Assembly (NCBI GenBank): GCA_038043025.1
Contig: JBBTCW010000019.1
Coordinates: forward strand, 1-5,918
Source: O2-02-FULL-42-9 sp038043025
GTDB taxonomy: Bacteria; Pseudomonadota; Gammaproteobacteria; UBA12402
Length of the DNA stretch: 5,918 nucleotides
Direction of reading: 5' to 3'
Below, in pieces: positions 5,870-5,918 of the stretch. The notes below the pieces were generated by a model. That model did no database searches. It saw only the letters and a program-made list of their open reading frames with translations, and was not told where the DNA came from. How positions within the stretch are numbered: position 1 is the first letter of the stretch; each line of letters begins with the position of its first letter. The translations under genes and the position numbers were made by a program.

Positions 5870-5918
5870 ATAGTCAAATGTTGTGTATGTGTGGATATTA
5901 AGCGGCCACTTGATCATC

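Overview
The window looks like a chromosomal segment of a moderately AT-rich gammaproteobacterium. The clearest evidence is the helicase at 2203-4371: it is a full-length UvrD with the gammaproteobacterial type of C-terminal RNA-polymerase-binding (Tudor-like) domain. The many dispersed palindromes and the orphan helical-repeat protein resemble host-associated Legionellales-type genomes, but that placement is an inference.

Layout: positions 1-75 hold two dispersed palindromic repeats. The second is a near-perfect 50-nt hairpin ending 2 bp from the stop codon of the next gene. A complete OPT-family transporter (679 aa) lies on the minus strand at 78-2117. An 85-bp divergent intergenic region (2118-2202) carries overlapping predicted promoters and two matching 10-bp palindromes 40 bp apart. 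uvrD follows on the plus strand (2203-4371). Its best promoter would start transcription at or one base before the ATG, and no Shine-Dalgarno is visible, so its mRNA may be leaderless.

The 260-bp gap 4372-4631 holds a second, longer copy of the 26-75 hairpin family, with the same ends but a different core, and then a good promoter and ribosome binding site. These serve an unrecognised 345-aa protein (4632-5669) built largely of tandem 32-39-residue helical repeats with a [C/H]P core. Its C-terminus runs into an alanine-rich stretch and a five-copy GTTGAT microsatellite. A protein-like continuation follows in another frame, suggesting a frameshifted end. The last 249 bp (5670-5918) hold this continuation, a REP-like GTTGGGTT palindrome and a third, decayed copy of the hairpin family. 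No further gene is supported there.

The genes do not form one pathway. uvrD (DNA repair) and the OPT transporter (peptide or metal-chelate uptake) share only a regulatory region. The repeat-protein gene is a separately transcribed accessory unit bracketed by direct copies of the dispersed hairpin element. The most interesting points are this repeat family with variable cores, the orphan repeat protein with its broken 3' end, and the putative leaderless uvrD transcript.
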